Shown here: positions 20,711 through 29,845 of the stretch, one piece after another
Layout of the letters: every line of letters starts with the position of its first letter
Position numbering within the stretch: the first letter of the stretch is position 1
Assembly (NCBI RefSeq): GCF_003286075.1
Contig: NZ_QLUV01000006.1
Coordinates: forward strand, 1-64,000
Origin: Paracoccus endophyticus
GTDB lineage: Bacteria; Pseudomonadota; Alphaproteobacteria; Rhodobacterales; Rhodobacteraceae
Direction: 5' to 3'
DNA length: 64,000 nucleotides
Translations under genes and position numbers: made by a program
The notes under the pieces: generated by a model
What the model was told of the DNA's origin: nothing
Database searches by the model: none
Seen by the model: only the letters and a program-made list of their open reading frames with translations

Positions 20711-20992
20711 AGTCCTGCGGGCCGGGCCACGCCCGCCCGGGATGCTGGCGGCGCACGCAATGGCGCATCGTTCAAGACCCGGCTGCAAGGCCCGGCGACC
20801 GGGCACGCCTGAAACCCCTGGCACCTCCCCTTCCGCCTTGGGGCGACAGAGATGCCCCGACATCGGATCACCCGGGCAGCCAAGCATGGTCCCGCTTTGC
20901 GGCGCAATATGTCTTTGGTCTGATCTGGCGCCTGCGCACAAGGCGGCTGACCGGCAGGTACCCGGGCAATCCGCGCTGCCGAGCCAAGTCCA

Positions 20993-21009
20993 TTTCCGCA
21001 TGGCGGAAA
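20993..21009. promoter_or_regulatory. candidate operator palindrome TTTCCGC-ATG-GCGGAAA
   Basis: Seven-base perfect arms around ATG, with a further half-site (GGCGGAAAGCG) near 21053. The form resembles operators of IclR-type regulators, from memory, but no such regulator gene is in the window. It lies 229 bp before the DJ-1 gene. Confidence 0.4.
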
Positions 21010-21237
21010 CGGTTCAGCGCCGGCCTGCGTTACCTCCGCACGAAGGGGGGCGTGGCGGAAAGCGCAGGCTCCAACCGACCGCAGGCCCTCTGGCCCTCTA
21101 CAGCCACGGGGGCGGCGCGACCGGACAGGAACCACCATGCCCTGGACGGCCCCCGTCACCGGCGCCCCGATGCCCCGGCACCTCGCCGCCCCTTTCAACC
21201 CGCTTGTTTGCAAGCCTTGAAGAAAGAAAGACAGACG

Positions 21238-21945
21238 ATGGACAAGACACCACGCATCCTGATCATCACCACCTCGGCCGCCACGATGGGCGCCGACGAA
21301 CGGCCGACCGGCCTTTGGCTGGAGGAACTGACCACCCCGTACTATGCGTTCCTTGACGCGGGGGCGGAGGTCACTCTGGCCTCGATCCAGGGCGGCAAGG
21401 TGCCGGTCGATCCCGGCAGCGTGAAACCCGCGGGCGAGAACGATCCCTCGGTCGAGCGCGCGCTGAAGGATGCCGACTTCCAGGCCCGCATCGCGGCGAC
21501 GCCCCGGTTCGACACGCTCGACACGGCGGCGTTCGACGCCGTCGTCCTGCCGGGCGGGCACGGCACGATGTTCGACTATCCCGACAGCGCGGCCCTGGCA
21601 AAGCTGGTGGCCGATTTCGATGCCGCCGGCAAGGTCGTGGCCGCGGTCTGCCACGGGCCGGCCGGCCTGGTCGCCGCGCGCCGGGCGGACGGCCGTCCCG
21701 TCGTCGCCGGCCGCCGTGTCGCCGGGTTCACCGACAGCGAGGAACGCGCGATGGGCCTCGATCAGGCCGTTCCGTTCCTGCTGGAAACCCGCCTGAAGGA
21801 CCTTGGCGCGCACTACGTGTCAGGCCCGGACTTCGAACCCTTCGCTATCCGCGACCGCAACCTGGTGACGGGCCAGAACCCGGCCTCGGCCGAGCCGATG
21901 GCCAAGCTGGTGTTCGAGGCGTTCCACGAGATGAAGCCGGCCTGA
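21238..21945 (+). CDS. DJ-1/PfpI family protein (Hsp31-like, type 1 GATase domain)
   Basis: 235 residues. The class I glutamine-amidotransferase-like fold has the nucleophile elbow AVCHGPAGL (Cys138, His139), PGGHGTMFD (oxyanion region) and an N-terminal ITTSAATMGADERPTGLWLEEL, all typical of Hsp31-like DJ-1 proteins, which act as glyoxalase III, deglycase or chaperone in different reports. Start at 21238 after AAGAAAGAAAGACAGACG. It is divergent from the BVMO and may help to remove reactive carbonyls from that pathway; this is inference. Confidence 0.85.
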   Translation: MDKTPRILIITTSAATMGADERPTGLWLEELTTPYYAFLDAGAEVTLASIQGGKVPVDPGSVKPAGENDPSVERALKDADFQARIAATPRFDTLDTAAFDAVVLPGGHGTMFDYPDSAALAKLVADFDAAGKVVAAVCHGPAGLVAARRADGRPVVAGRRVAGFTDSEERAMGLDQAVPFLLETRLKDLGAHYVSGPDFEPFAIRDRNLVTGQNPASAEPMAKLVFEAFHEMKPA

Positions 21946-22128
21946 CGGCGCGAAAGCCTTTTCGACGAACGATCCCTCGGGCCGTCTGGACAACGCACGC
22001 CCCTTGCCCAACGGATGGGCATGGGGCGTGCCTCGGTTGCGACCGCAGCGACAGGCCTGCGGCGCGCTTCCCGCCGCAACGCGACGGGGGCCATGTGGCC
22101 CGCCGGTTCCGGCGATTTCTGCGGCCCG

Positions 22129-23127
22129 TCAGCGACGGCGCAGGGTTCGATACACCAGAAATCCGCCCGCTGCGGCGGCCAGCGCCTGGGGGATGGTCAG
22201 GCCGCCCAGCGACCGGGGGATCACCGCCGGCGCAGCGCTGCTGCTGCCCTGGCTGCGCACCCGCGCGTCGGCGTTGCCGTCCCACAGATTGTCGGACCCG
22301 GCCGTCGTCGGCTCGCCCAGTTGCATGTCGAACAGCACCGTCTCGCTGACCCGGTCCAGCAGGCCCGGCGCGACGTTGGCAAGGGCCGCGGTCATCGGCC
22401 CCGCCGCGCCGACAAAGGCCGAGCGGGTCGGATGCCGGGCCGCGCGCAGCACCGCCGCGGCGACCCGCTCGGGGTCGATCACCGGGGGCGGCAGCACCGG
22501 CTGATGCCCGGTATAGTTCCGCACATGCTCGCTCAGCGGGGTCGCGGCTGACCAGGGCTTGATCAGGGTGACGGCGACCTGCGCCCCCCGGTGCCCCAGT
22601 TCGTCGCGCAGCGCATCCGTGAAACCCTGAACCGCGTGCTTGGACGCGGAATAGATGCCTTGGACCGGGGCCGCCCGGTCGGACAGGACGCTGCCGACGT
22701 TGATCAGCGCGCCTCCGCCGGATGCCTCGAGGTGCGGGATGGCCACCAGCGAGCCGTTCACCACCCCCCAGAAGTTGATGTCGAACAGCTGGCGCATGTC
22801 CGCCTCGCTGACCTCCTCCAGCACGCCCCAGATGCCGACACCGGCGTTGTTGACCCAGGTGTCGATCCGCCCGAAGCGGTCCACCGCCTGTCGCGCCAGG
22901 CGGTCCAGGTCGTCGCGCCGGGTCACGTCCGCAACGACGGCCAGCGCCTGTCCGCCCGCGGCCGTGATGTCGTCGACCGCCTGGTCCAGGGCCGGCTTGG
23001 TGCGGGCCGCCAGCACCACACACGCGCCCTGACGCGCCGCCCTGCGGGCGGTCGCCAGCCCGATGCCGCTGGACGCGCCCGTGACGACGATGACCTGTTC
23101 GGACAGTGGCTTCAGCCGGACCCCCAC
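22129..23127 (-). CDS. short-chain dehydrogenase/reductase with C-terminal membrane anchor
   Basis: About 332 residues. Classical SDR: TGASSGIGLATARRAA (NAD(P) site), NNAGVGIWG, catalytic Ser in INVGSVLSDRA and YSASK (Tyr and Lys). Beyond the SDR domain (about 1-250) an extra region ends in a hydrophobic segment and basic tail (ALAAAAGGFLVYRTLRRR), suggesting attachment to the membrane. The GTG at 23127 is chosen because AGGGGG lies 7 bases before it; a second GTG six bases upstream is too close to that site. It would oxidise or reduce an alcohol/ketone pair in the same cassette as the BVMO. Confidence 0.87.
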   Translation of the reverse strand: MGVRLKPLSEQVIVVTGASSGIGLATARRAARQGACVVLAARTKPALDQAVDDITAAGGQALAVVADVTRRDDLDRLARQAVDRFGRIDTWVNNAGVGIWGVLEEVSEADMRQLFDINFWGVVNGSLVAIPHLEASGGGALINVGSVLSDRAAPVQGIYSASKHAVQGFTDALRDELGHRGAQVAVTLIKPWSAATPLSEHVRNYTGHQPVLPPPVIDPERVAAAVLRAARHPTRSAFVGAAGPMTAALANVAPGLLDRVSETVLFDMQLGEPTTAGSDNLWDGNADARVRSQGSSSAAPAVIPRSLGGLTIPQALAAAAGGFLVYRTLRRR

Positions 23128-23653
23128 GATCACACCCCCTGTGCGGCGTGGCGCCGCGTCATCGGGGTTGCGGGTGCAACCGAACGCAAGGGGGCCTGGT
23201 CCATGCCACAAGGGCGCGTGCCGGTGATGGTCATCCTCAATCTCTCCTGCTGGATCATGCCCACTCAACCCGCATTCGCCGCTTTCGATCCCATGGCGGT
23301 TCGGCCTTTCAACACCGTTGGCGCGGCAGGCGGCGACCGGCGGCCTTGATGTTCCACGGGTCCGGCGAGGCCAGGCGCGGCCACAGCGCGCGGGCGCGGC
23401 TGGGGCGCGTTCCCGGCCCGGCCGGTGCGCCGCGTCCCCCGCGGCGGGCCTTGCAGACGACGTGCGCCAAGCGCATCGTTCTGCATACCTGCCCGGCCCT
23501 GCCCGGCGACATCACACCGCGGCAACGGCAGAGGGGGAGAACGGCCCCTGCTTCCAATCCCGCCGGTCGATTGCACATCCGGTCCGCCGTTCCTACACCG
23601 GGGGTCAGCGCAGCGGCACGCTGCCGCCCTGTTTGTCCAAACGAGGTCCGCCG
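23128..23653. other. 526-bp intergenic region between divergent SDR and OYE genes
   Basis: No supported gene. A small hairpin (GGTTGC-GGGT-GCAACC) is near 23165. It must hold the promoters of both flanking genes, but I see no hexamer pair good enough to call. Confidence 0.4.
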
Positions 23654-24772
23654 ATGTCGTCCCGCCTGTTCAGCCCCTTTGTCGTGGGCACGCTTGCCTT
23701 GGCCAACCGCATCGTCATCGCGCCCATGTGCCAGTACTCGGCGGTGGATGGCTGCATGACCGACTGGCACGTGATCCACCTGGGCCAGCTTGCGCTGTCG
23801 GGGGCCGCCCTGCTGACCATCGAGGCGACGGCCGTCGTCCCCGAAGGGCGCATTTCATGGGGCGATGTCGGCCTGTGGTCCGACGAGACCGAGGCGGCCA
23901 TGGCCCGCACGCTGGACACCGTGCGCCGCTGGTCCGACATGCCCATCGCCCTCCAGCTGGCGCATGCCGGGCGCAAGGCCTCGACCGACCTGCCGTGGAA
24001 GGGCGGCCAGCAGATCCCGCCCGGCCAGACGCATGGATGGCAGACCGTGGCCCCCAGCGCCGCGCCGTTCCAGGCGGACGAGATCCCGCCGGTGGCGCTG
24101 GACAGGGCCGGGCTGGACCGCGTGCGATCGGGCTTTGCCGATGCGGCCCGTCGCGCCGGTCGCCTGGGGATCGACGCCGTGCAGATCCATGCCGCGCACG
24201 GCTATCTGCTGCACCAGTTCCTGTCGCCGCTGTCGAACGCGCGCGACGACGACTATGGCGGAAGCCTGGACAACCGGATGCGCCTGACGCTCGAGGTGTT
24301 CGACGCCGTCCGCGAGGCGTTCCCGGCCGACCGCCCGGTCACGGTGCGCGTGTCGGGCACCGACTGGGTGGACGGCGGCTGGGACATCGCGCAGACGATC
24401 GCCCTGGCCCGCGCGCTGGAGGCACGGGGCTGCGACGCCATTCACGTGTCCAGCGGCGGGCTGGACCCCCGCCAGCAGATCCCGGTCGGCCCCAGCTATC
24501 AGGTGCCGCTGGCGCGCGCCGTCAAGCAGGCGACGGGCCTGCCCGTGGTCGCGGTGGGGCTGATCACCGACTATGACCAGGCCGAGGCCATCGTGGGGAC
24601 GGGGGACGCCGACCTTGTCGCGCTGGCCCGCACCATCCTTTACGATCCGCGGTGGCCCTGGCACGCGGCGGCCCATCTGGGCGGTCGGGTCAAGGCCCCC
24701 GCTCAGTACCTGCGCTCGCAGCCCCGGCAGTATCGGGCGCTGTTCGACGTCGAGGGCAGCGCCGAGTCCTGA
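23654..24772 (+). CDS. NADH:flavin oxidoreductase, old yellow enzyme family (YqjM type)
   Basis: 372 residues. FMN-dependent ene-reductase TIM barrel. Seen: IAPMCQYSAVDG with the redox-tuning Cys typical of the YqjM group, LQLAHAGRKAS, IQIHAAHGYLLHQFLSP with the substrate-binding histidines, and DDDYGGSLDNRMRL. Such enzymes reduce the C=C bond of enones, enals or nitro compounds. The start at 23654 has AACGAGGTCCGCCG upstream. It is the rightmost gene of the oxidative cassette; reducing an alpha,beta-unsaturated ketone before BVMO attack is a plausible role, inferred. Confidence 0.92.
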   Translation: MSSRLFSPFVVGTLALANRIVIAPMCQYSAVDGCMTDWHVIHLGQLALSGAALLTIEATAVVPEGRISWGDVGLWSDETEAAMARTLDTVRRWSDMPIALQLAHAGRKASTDLPWKGGQQIPPGQTHGWQTVAPSAAPFQADEIPPVALDRAGLDRVRSGFADAARRAGRLGIDAVQIHAAHGYLLHQFLSPLSNARDDDYGGSLDNRMRLTLEVFDAVREAFPADRPVTVRVSGTDWVDGGWDIAQTIALARALEARGCDAIHVSSGGLDPRQQIPVGPSYQVPLARAVKQATGLPVVAVGLITDYDQAEAIVGTGDADLVALARTILYDPRWPWHAAAHLGGRVKAPAQYLRSQPRQYRALFDVEGSAES

Positions 24773-25001
24773 GCTTGCGCGACCGCGTGCTGCCCTGACG
24801 GGACAGCGGCAGAGCAGCGCGGACCCGGCCCGGCCGGCGTCCGTCGTCTGCTTTGCAACCGGAAGCCGACAGGGCGCCGACCGCAAGGATGGACGACCGT
24901 TGCCGATCCAGCCGAACCCCGGTCCACCCGGCGCCACGCGCCGACGCCGACCGGACGAACCCGTTGCATTCCGGCGGGGAATCACGCCACATGGGCCGAC
25001 C

Positions 25002-25820
25002 ATGACCGTTGACGCCGTTTCCCCGAACCCCCGCCCGGCTGCCGCCGAGCCCGGCGCGCCGGTCATCCAGATCCGCGGCCTGCACAAGGCCTACGGCGCG
25101 CTGCAGGTGCTGAAGGGCGTGGACATGACCGCGCCGCGCGGCCATGTCGTGACCCTGATCGGGTCGTCGGGCTCCGGCAAGTCGACGCTGCTGCGCTGCT
25201 GCAACCTGCTGGAAAACAGCCAGGCGGGCGAGATCCTGTTCGAAGGCGAGCCTGTGCGCTGGACCGGCACGGACAGCCGCCGCGTACCCGCCGACCGCGC
25301 GCAGGTCACGCGCATCCGCACGAACCTGTCGATGGTGTTCCAGCAGTTCAACCTGTGGTCCCACCTGACGATCCTGCAGAACGTGACCGAGGCGCCCGTT
25401 ACCGTGCTGGGCCAGCCCCGCGCCACGGTCGAGGCGCGCGCCCGCGCCCTGCTGGACAAGGTGGGCATCGGCGACAAGGCCGACGCCTGGCCCGCGCAGT
25501 TGTCGGGCGGCCAGCAGCAGCGCGCCGCCATCGCCCGCGCATTGTGCATGGAGCCGCGCGCCCTGCTGTTCGACGAGCCGACCAGCGCCCTTGACCCCGA
25601 ATTGCAGCAGGAGGTCGTCAAGGTCATCAAGGACCTGGCCGCCGAGGCGCGCACCATGATCCTGGTGACCCACGACATGCGCCTGGCCGCCGATCTCAGC
25701 GATCATGTGGTGTTCCTGCACAAGGGCATGGTCGAGGAGGAAGGCCCCCCCGAGCAGATTTTCCGCGCACCCCGGACCGACCGGCTGCGCCAATTCCTCA
25801 GCGCCACGATGGCGGCCTGA
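25002..25820 (+). CDS. polar amino acid ABC transporter, ATP-binding protein
   Basis: 272 residues, HisP/GlnQ/OccP type. Walker A GSSGSGKST (54-62), Q-loop MVFQQFNLWSHLT, signature LSGGQQQRA, Walker B LLFDEPTSALDP and switch LVTHDMRLAAD. The insertion after Walker A with EPVRWTGTDSRR is characteristic of the arginine/ornithine/histidine subgroup. First gene of an importer operon (ATPase, binding protein, two permeases), 28 bp before the binding protein. Energises uptake at the inner membrane. Confidence 0.94.
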   Translation: MTVDAVSPNPRPAAAEPGAPVIQIRGLHKAYGALQVLKGVDMTAPRGHVVTLIGSSGSGKSTLLRCCNLLENSQAGEILFEGEPVRWTGTDSRRVPADRAQVTRIRTNLSMVFQQFNLWSHLTILQNVTEAPVTVLGQPRATVEARARALLDKVGIGDKADAWPAQLSGGQQQRAAIARALCMEPRALLFDEPTSALDPELQQEVVKVIKDLAAEARTMILVTHDMRLAADLSDHVVFLHKGMVEEEGPPEQIFRAPRTDRLRQFLSATMAA

Positions 25821-25848
25821 CAACAACGACGACCAACGGGAGACGACG

Positions 25849-26709
25849 ATGAGAGGACTGATGATTGCCGCGGCGGTGCTGGCGCTGACCGCAGGGGCAG
25901 GCGCGGCACAGGTCATCCGCATGGGCACCGAGGGCGCCTATCCGCCCTACAACTTCGTCAACGACAAGGGCGAGGTGGACGGGTTCGAGATCGAGCTGGG
26001 CAACGAGCTGTGCCGCCGCATCCAGGCCGAATGCACATGGGTCCGCAACGACTGGGATTCGATCATCCCGAACCTGGTGTCGTCGAACTATGACACCATC
26101 ATGGCCGGCATGAACATCAGCGACGAGCGGCGCAAGGCGATCGCGTTTTCGGAGCCCTACACCCCGCCGCCGCCCTCGGCCTATCTGGCGCTGACCCCCG
26201 ATGCCGACATCACCGGCGTCGTCGCGGCGCAGACCGGGACCATCCAGGCGTCGCACGTGGCCGACACCGGCGCGCAGCTGCTGGAGTTCGCGACCGGAGA
26301 GGAGACGGTCGACGCGGTCCGCAACGGCGAGGCCGAGGCCGTGTTCGCCGACAAGGACTTTCTGGCGCCCTTCGTGAACGATTCGAACGGCGAGATGGTC
26401 TGGGTCGAGGGCAAGGACACGGTGGTTCTGGGCGAGGGCCTGGGCATGGGCCTGCGCAAGTCCGACACCGAGCTGAAGGCGCGCTTCGACAAGGCCATCA
26501 TCGACATGAAGGCCGACGGATCGCTGGACGCGTTGATCGTCAAGTGGTTCGGGCCCGAGGCAAAGACGTTCGGCACCGCCCCCGCGGCGGCGGCGCCCGC
26601 AGCCGCCGGTGCCACCGCACCCGCGACCGCCACCGCACCCGCGACTGCCGCGGCGGCCCCTGCCGCCGGCGCGCCGACGGGCGCGGCCGCGCCTGCGGCC
26701 ACGAACTGA
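25849..26709 (+). CDS. periplasmic amino-acid-type solute-binding protein with Ala/Pro/Thr-rich tail
   Basis: 286 residues. Signal peptide MRGLMIAAAVLALTAGAGA, cleavage near residue 19-20. The binding domain follows the family 3 pattern: IRMGTEGAYPPYNFVNDKGEVDGFEIELGNEL written in pieces as EGAYPPYNF and GFEIELGNELCRRI, then DWDSIIPNL and IMAGMNISDERR, where the Asp and Arg hold the amino acid backbone. After the expected end of the domain (KWFGPE, about residue 240) comes a 45-residue tail of almost only Ala, Pro, Thr and Gly, which such proteins normally lack. Good ribosome site (GGGAG). Confidence 0.92.
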   Translation: MRGLMIAAAVLALTAGAGAAQVIRMGTEGAYPPYNFVNDKGEVDGFEIELGNELCRRIQAECTWVRNDWDSIIPNLVSSNYDTIMAGMNISDERRKAIAFSEPYTPPPPSAYLALTPDADITGVVAAQTGTIQASHVADTGAQLLEFATGEETVDAVRNGEAEAVFADKDFLAPFVNDSNGEMVWVEGKDTVVLGEGLGMGLRKSDTELKARFDKAIIDMKADGSLDALIVKWFGPEAKTFGTAPAAAAPAAAGATAPATATAPATAAAAPAAGAPTGAAAPAATN

Positions 26710-26759
26710 TCCGATGACAGGGGACCGCCGCACCTGACGAGGCGGCGGTCCAGGCCCTC

Positions 26760-27641
26760 ATGTTCGCAAGCTGCAGCAACCCCGCCGTCCTGGACGGCCT
26801 GCCCTGGCTGATGTGTTATCTCACATCGGGCAAGCACCTGCTGTTCTACGCCTCGTTCGGCACGGTCCTGCTGCTGCTTGCGATCACCGCGCCGCTGGCG
26901 CTGCTGCTGGGCTTTGGCGGCGCCCTGGCCGCACGCTCGCGCATCCGGCCGCTGCGGTGGTTCGGCAAGGTCTATACCGCGATGGTGCGTGGGGTGCCCG
27001 ACATCATCTTTTTCCTGTTCGTGCCCATCGCCATGGACCAGTCGCTGGAATGGCTGCGCAGCCGCGTCTACTGCGACCCCTCGGTACCCGTCCGGCAGGG
27101 CAACGAGTTCGTCGTCTGCGCGCTGGCCAAGCTGCCCCGCGCCGATGCGGCCGGCTGGGTGCATCAGGGCTATGGCTTTGCGCTGGCCGTCGTGGCGTTT
27201 GCCATCGTGTTCGGCGCGTTCGCGGCCAACGTCCTCAGCGGGGCGATGGCGGCGGTGCCGCGTGCCCAGCTTGAAACCGCCGAGGCCTACGGGATGAGCG
27301 ACCGCCAGATCAACCGGCGCATCCTGATCCCGCAGATGTGGACCTATGCCCTGCCCGGGCTGTCGAACCTGTGGATGATCCTCATCAAGGCGACGCCCCT
27401 GCTGTTCCTGCTGGGGGTCGAGGACATCGTCTATTGGGCGCGCGACCTGGGCGGCACCAAGACGTCCACCTATGCCTATCCGCATCCCGACTGGCGGCTG
27501 TGGTATTTCCTGGTAATCCTGGCCTTTTACCTGATGATGACGTGGGTGTCGCAGCGGGTCATCGACCGCGTGGCCGGGCGGCTGTCGCACGGCCAGGCCA
27601 CACTGGCCGGAGAGGCGATGCGCCGGGTGGCCGTGCCATGA
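26760..27641 (+). CDS. polar amino acid ABC transporter, permease 1
   Basis: 293 residues, HisQ/HisM family inner-membrane subunit. Hydrophobic segments alternate with the cytoplasmic EAA loop (LETAEAYGMSDRQINRRILIPQ) that docks on the ATPase. An insertion with WLRSRVYCDPSVPVRQG lies between the first and second halves. The stop overlaps the start of the second permease (ATGA). Confidence 0.93.
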   Translation: MFASCSNPAVLDGLPWLMCYLTSGKHLLFYASFGTVLLLLAITAPLALLLGFGGALAARSRIRPLRWFGKVYTAMVRGVPDIIFFLFVPIAMDQSLEWLRSRVYCDPSVPVRQGNEFVVCALAKLPRADAAGWVHQGYGFALAVVAFAIVFGAFAANVLSGAMAAVPRAQLETAEAYGMSDRQINRRILIPQMWTYALPGLSNLWMILIKATPLLFLLGVEDIVYWARDLGGTKTSTYAYPHPDWRLWYFLVILAFYLMMTWVSQRVIDRVAGRLSHGQATLAGEAMRRVAVP

Positions 27642-28465
27642 ACCAGTGCCTTCAGGACATCGCGGACTTCGGCCTGCGCTCGATCGGGATCGGCGAACTG
27701 ACGCTCTCGGGGATCGAGCTGACGCTGTGCCGGCAGATGACGCTGATCGCATCCGGCCTGATCTGGAACATCTATTTCGGGGTGTTCGCGCTGGCCGTCG
27801 GGTTCTGGATGGCGACGGGGCTGGCCCTGGCCAAGTCGAGCCGCAATCCGGCCCTGCGCCGCCCGGCCGAGTGGTTCATCTTCCTGTTCCGGGGCAGCCC
27901 GCTGTTCATCCAGTTCTTCATCGCCTACCAGGCGTTCGTCCTGCTGCCGCGCGAGGGCGTCGAGGTGTTCGGCGTCATCGTGCAGACAAGCTGGCTGACG
28001 CGGGCATGGGCGGGCGCGCTGATCGTCCTGATCCTGAACACCGCCGCCTATTCGGCCGAGATCTTTCACGGCGCGCTGCGCAACGTTCCCAAGGGCGACC
28101 TCGAGGCCGCCGATGCCTATGGCCTGTCGGGATGGCCGCGGTTCCGGCGCATCGTCTGGCCAACGATGCTGCGGCTGGCCTGGCCCGCCTACACCAACGA
28201 GGCGATCTTCCTGTTTCACGCGACGACGCTGGTGTTCTTCTCGGGCTTTCCGGTCTTTCGCCAGCAGGGCGACGCGCTGTACTTTGCCAGCTTCATCGCC
28301 GATCGCACCTACAACCCGTTCGTCGCCTATCCGATCGTGGCAGGCTATTTCATCCTTCTGACCCTGGCGCTGATCACGCTGTTCGGGGTCGTCAACAGGC
28401 GGTTGAACCGGCATCTGCCGGGCGCCGCCCAACGGCTACGCTATCGGCCGAACATCATCAGGTGA
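27638..28465 (+). CDS. polar amino acid ABC transporter, permease 2
   Basis: 275 residues. Second inner-membrane subunit: FLFRGSPLFIQFFIAYQAF, the EAA loop (LEAADAYGLSGWPRFRRIVWPT) and several hydrophobic segments. It starts inside the stop of permease 1 (ATGA) and ends three bases before the GS-like gene, so the importer and the following ligase are one transcript and the ligase probably acts on the imported compound. Confidence 0.93.
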   Translation: MNQCLQDIADFGLRSIGIGELTLSGIELTLCRQMTLIASGLIWNIYFGVFALAVGFWMATGLALAKSSRNPALRRPAEWFIFLFRGSPLFIQFFIAYQAFVLLPREGVEVFGVIVQTSWLTRAWAGALIVLILNTAAYSAEIFHGALRNVPKGDLEAADAYGLSGWPRFRRIVWPTMLRLAWPAYTNEAIFLFHATTLVFFSGFPVFRQQGDALYFASFIADRTYNPFVAYPIVAGYFILLTLALITLFGVVNRRLNRHLPGAAQRLRYRPNIIR

Positions 28466-28468
28466 ACC

Positions 28469-29800
28469 ATGGACTGGCTGAGGGAACATCCCGAGGTAAA
28501 GACGATCCGCGTCGCGGCGGCCGACCTGAACGGCGTCGCGCGCGGCAAGCGCATTCCGGCACGCTTTGCCGACAAGCTTCTGACCGAGGGGACCAAGTTC
28601 CCCTATTCGGTCCTGAACATGGACATCTGGGGCGAGGATGTCGAAGACAGCCCGCTGGTGTTCAAGGCCGGCGACCCCGACGGGCTGCTGATGCCGACGG
28701 AACGCGGCTTCATGCCGATGCCGTGGCTGGACGCGCCCACCGGGTTGTTGCCGCTGTGGATGTTCCACCCCGATGGCCGCCCCTATGACGGCGATCCGCG
28801 GCAGGCCCTGGCCCGCGTCGTCGAACGCTACGAGGCCGCCGGCCTGACGGCCGTGGTGGCGACCGAGCTGGAGTTCTTCCTGATCGACGACAGCCAGGGC
28901 CAGTTGCGCGTGCCGCCCAGCCCGCGGTCGGGAAAGCGCCGGACCGGGGCCGAAACGCTCAGCCTGCGGGCGCTGGACGCCTTTGACCGGTTCTTCACCG
29001 CGCTCTACGACGCGTGCGAGGCGATGGACATTCCCGCCGACACCGCCATCTCCGAGGCGGCGCCCGGGCAGTTCGAGCTGAACCTGATGCACCAGCCCGA
29101 CCCGCTGAAGGCCGCGGACGACGCCTGGCTGTTCAAGCAGCTGGTCAAGGGGCTGGCACGCCGCTTCGGGTTTGCGGGGTCGTTCATGGCCAAGCCCTAC
29201 GAGCTGTTCAACGGCTCGGGGATGCACATGCATTTCTCGGTCCTCGACCGCAACGGCGACAACGTCTTCGACGACGGCACGGACCGCGGCTCGGACATTC
29301 TGCGCCATGCGGTCGCCGGCTGCCTGGACGCGATGCCGGGATCGACGCTGCTGTTTGCGCCCCACGAGAACAGCTATGACAGGCTGGTGCCGAACGCGCA
29401 CGCGCCGACCGGCATCGGCTGGGCGTACGAGAACCGCACCTCGGCGATCCGCATTCCGTCGTCCGGGCCCAAGGCGCGGCGGATCGAGCATCGCACGCCG
29501 GGCGGCGACGTGAACCCCTATCTGACCGTGGCCGCGATCCTGGGGGCGGCGCTGAACGGGATCGAGGACAAGGCCGAGTGCCCGCCCCCGATCACCGGGA
29601 ACGCCTATGACCAGGGACTGGCGCAATTGCCGGCCGACTGGGGCGCGGCCATCGACGCGTTCGAGCACAGCCCCCAGACGCGCCGCATCTTCCCGGCCCA
29701 CCTGATCGAGAACCTGGTGATGACCAAGCGGCAGGAACTGCACTACATGGCCGAACTGTCCGACGAGGAAACGGTCGAGCTGTACCTGGACACGGTCTGA
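28469..29800 (+). CDS. glutamine synthetase-like ligase A (gamma-glutamyl-amine ligase type)
   Basis: 443 residues. The GS catalytic fold is shown by TELEFFLID (metal-binding Glu), EAAPGQFELNL, GSGMHMHFSVLD, NSYDRLVPNAHAPTG, ENRTSAIRIP and RIEHRTPGGDVNPYL. Low similarity to true GlnA and a short N-terminal domain (DLNGVARGKRIP) put it in the PuuA/GlnA-like group that joins glutamate to amines such as putrescine. Three bases after the transporter. It shares only family-level similarity with the second ligase at 32468, so the two may use different amines. Confidence 0.88.
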   Translation: MDWLREHPEVKTIRVAAADLNGVARGKRIPARFADKLLTEGTKFPYSVLNMDIWGEDVEDSPLVFKAGDPDGLLMPTERGFMPMPWLDAPTGLLPLWMFHPDGRPYDGDPRQALARVVERYEAAGLTAVVATELEFFLIDDSQGQLRVPPSPRSGKRRTGAETLSLRALDAFDRFFTALYDACEAMDIPADTAISEAAPGQFELNLMHQPDPLKAADDAWLFKQLVKGLARRFGFAGSFMAKPYELFNGSGMHMHFSVLDRNGDNVFDDGTDRGSDILRHAVAGCLDAMPGSTLLFAPHENSYDRLVPNAHAPTGIGWAYENRTSAIRIPSSGPKARRIEHRTPGGDVNPYLTVAAILGAALNGIEDKAECPPPITGNAYDQGLAQLPADWGAAIDAFEHSPQTRRIFPAHLIENLVMTKRQELHYMAELSDEETVELYLDTV

Positions 29801-29822
29801 GGCCGCGCGACAGGGACGCGCC

Positions 29823-29845
29823 TGACCGCCCCCGGCGCGCGGTCA
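29823..29845. terminator. stem-loop between convergent genes, possible terminator
   Basis: TGACCGC and GCGGTCA form a 7-bp stem around a 9-nt loop between the ligase and the convergent aminotransferase, overlapping the latter's stop codon. No T run, so weak. Confidence 0.3.

Larger units (their letters stand above)
20570..21237. other. 668-bp divergent intergenic region with several perfect dyads
   Basis: No convincing gene on either strand. It holds an inverted repeat with 9-bp arms (CCCGTGCGA-N8-TCGCACGGG, 20672-20697), an overlapping 16-bp palindrome (GGGCACCGCGGTGCCC, 20695-20710) and a 17-bp dyad (TTTCCGC-ATG-GCGGAAA, 20993-21009). It probably contains the promoters of the BVMO and the DJ-1 genes. 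Confidence 0.5.
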
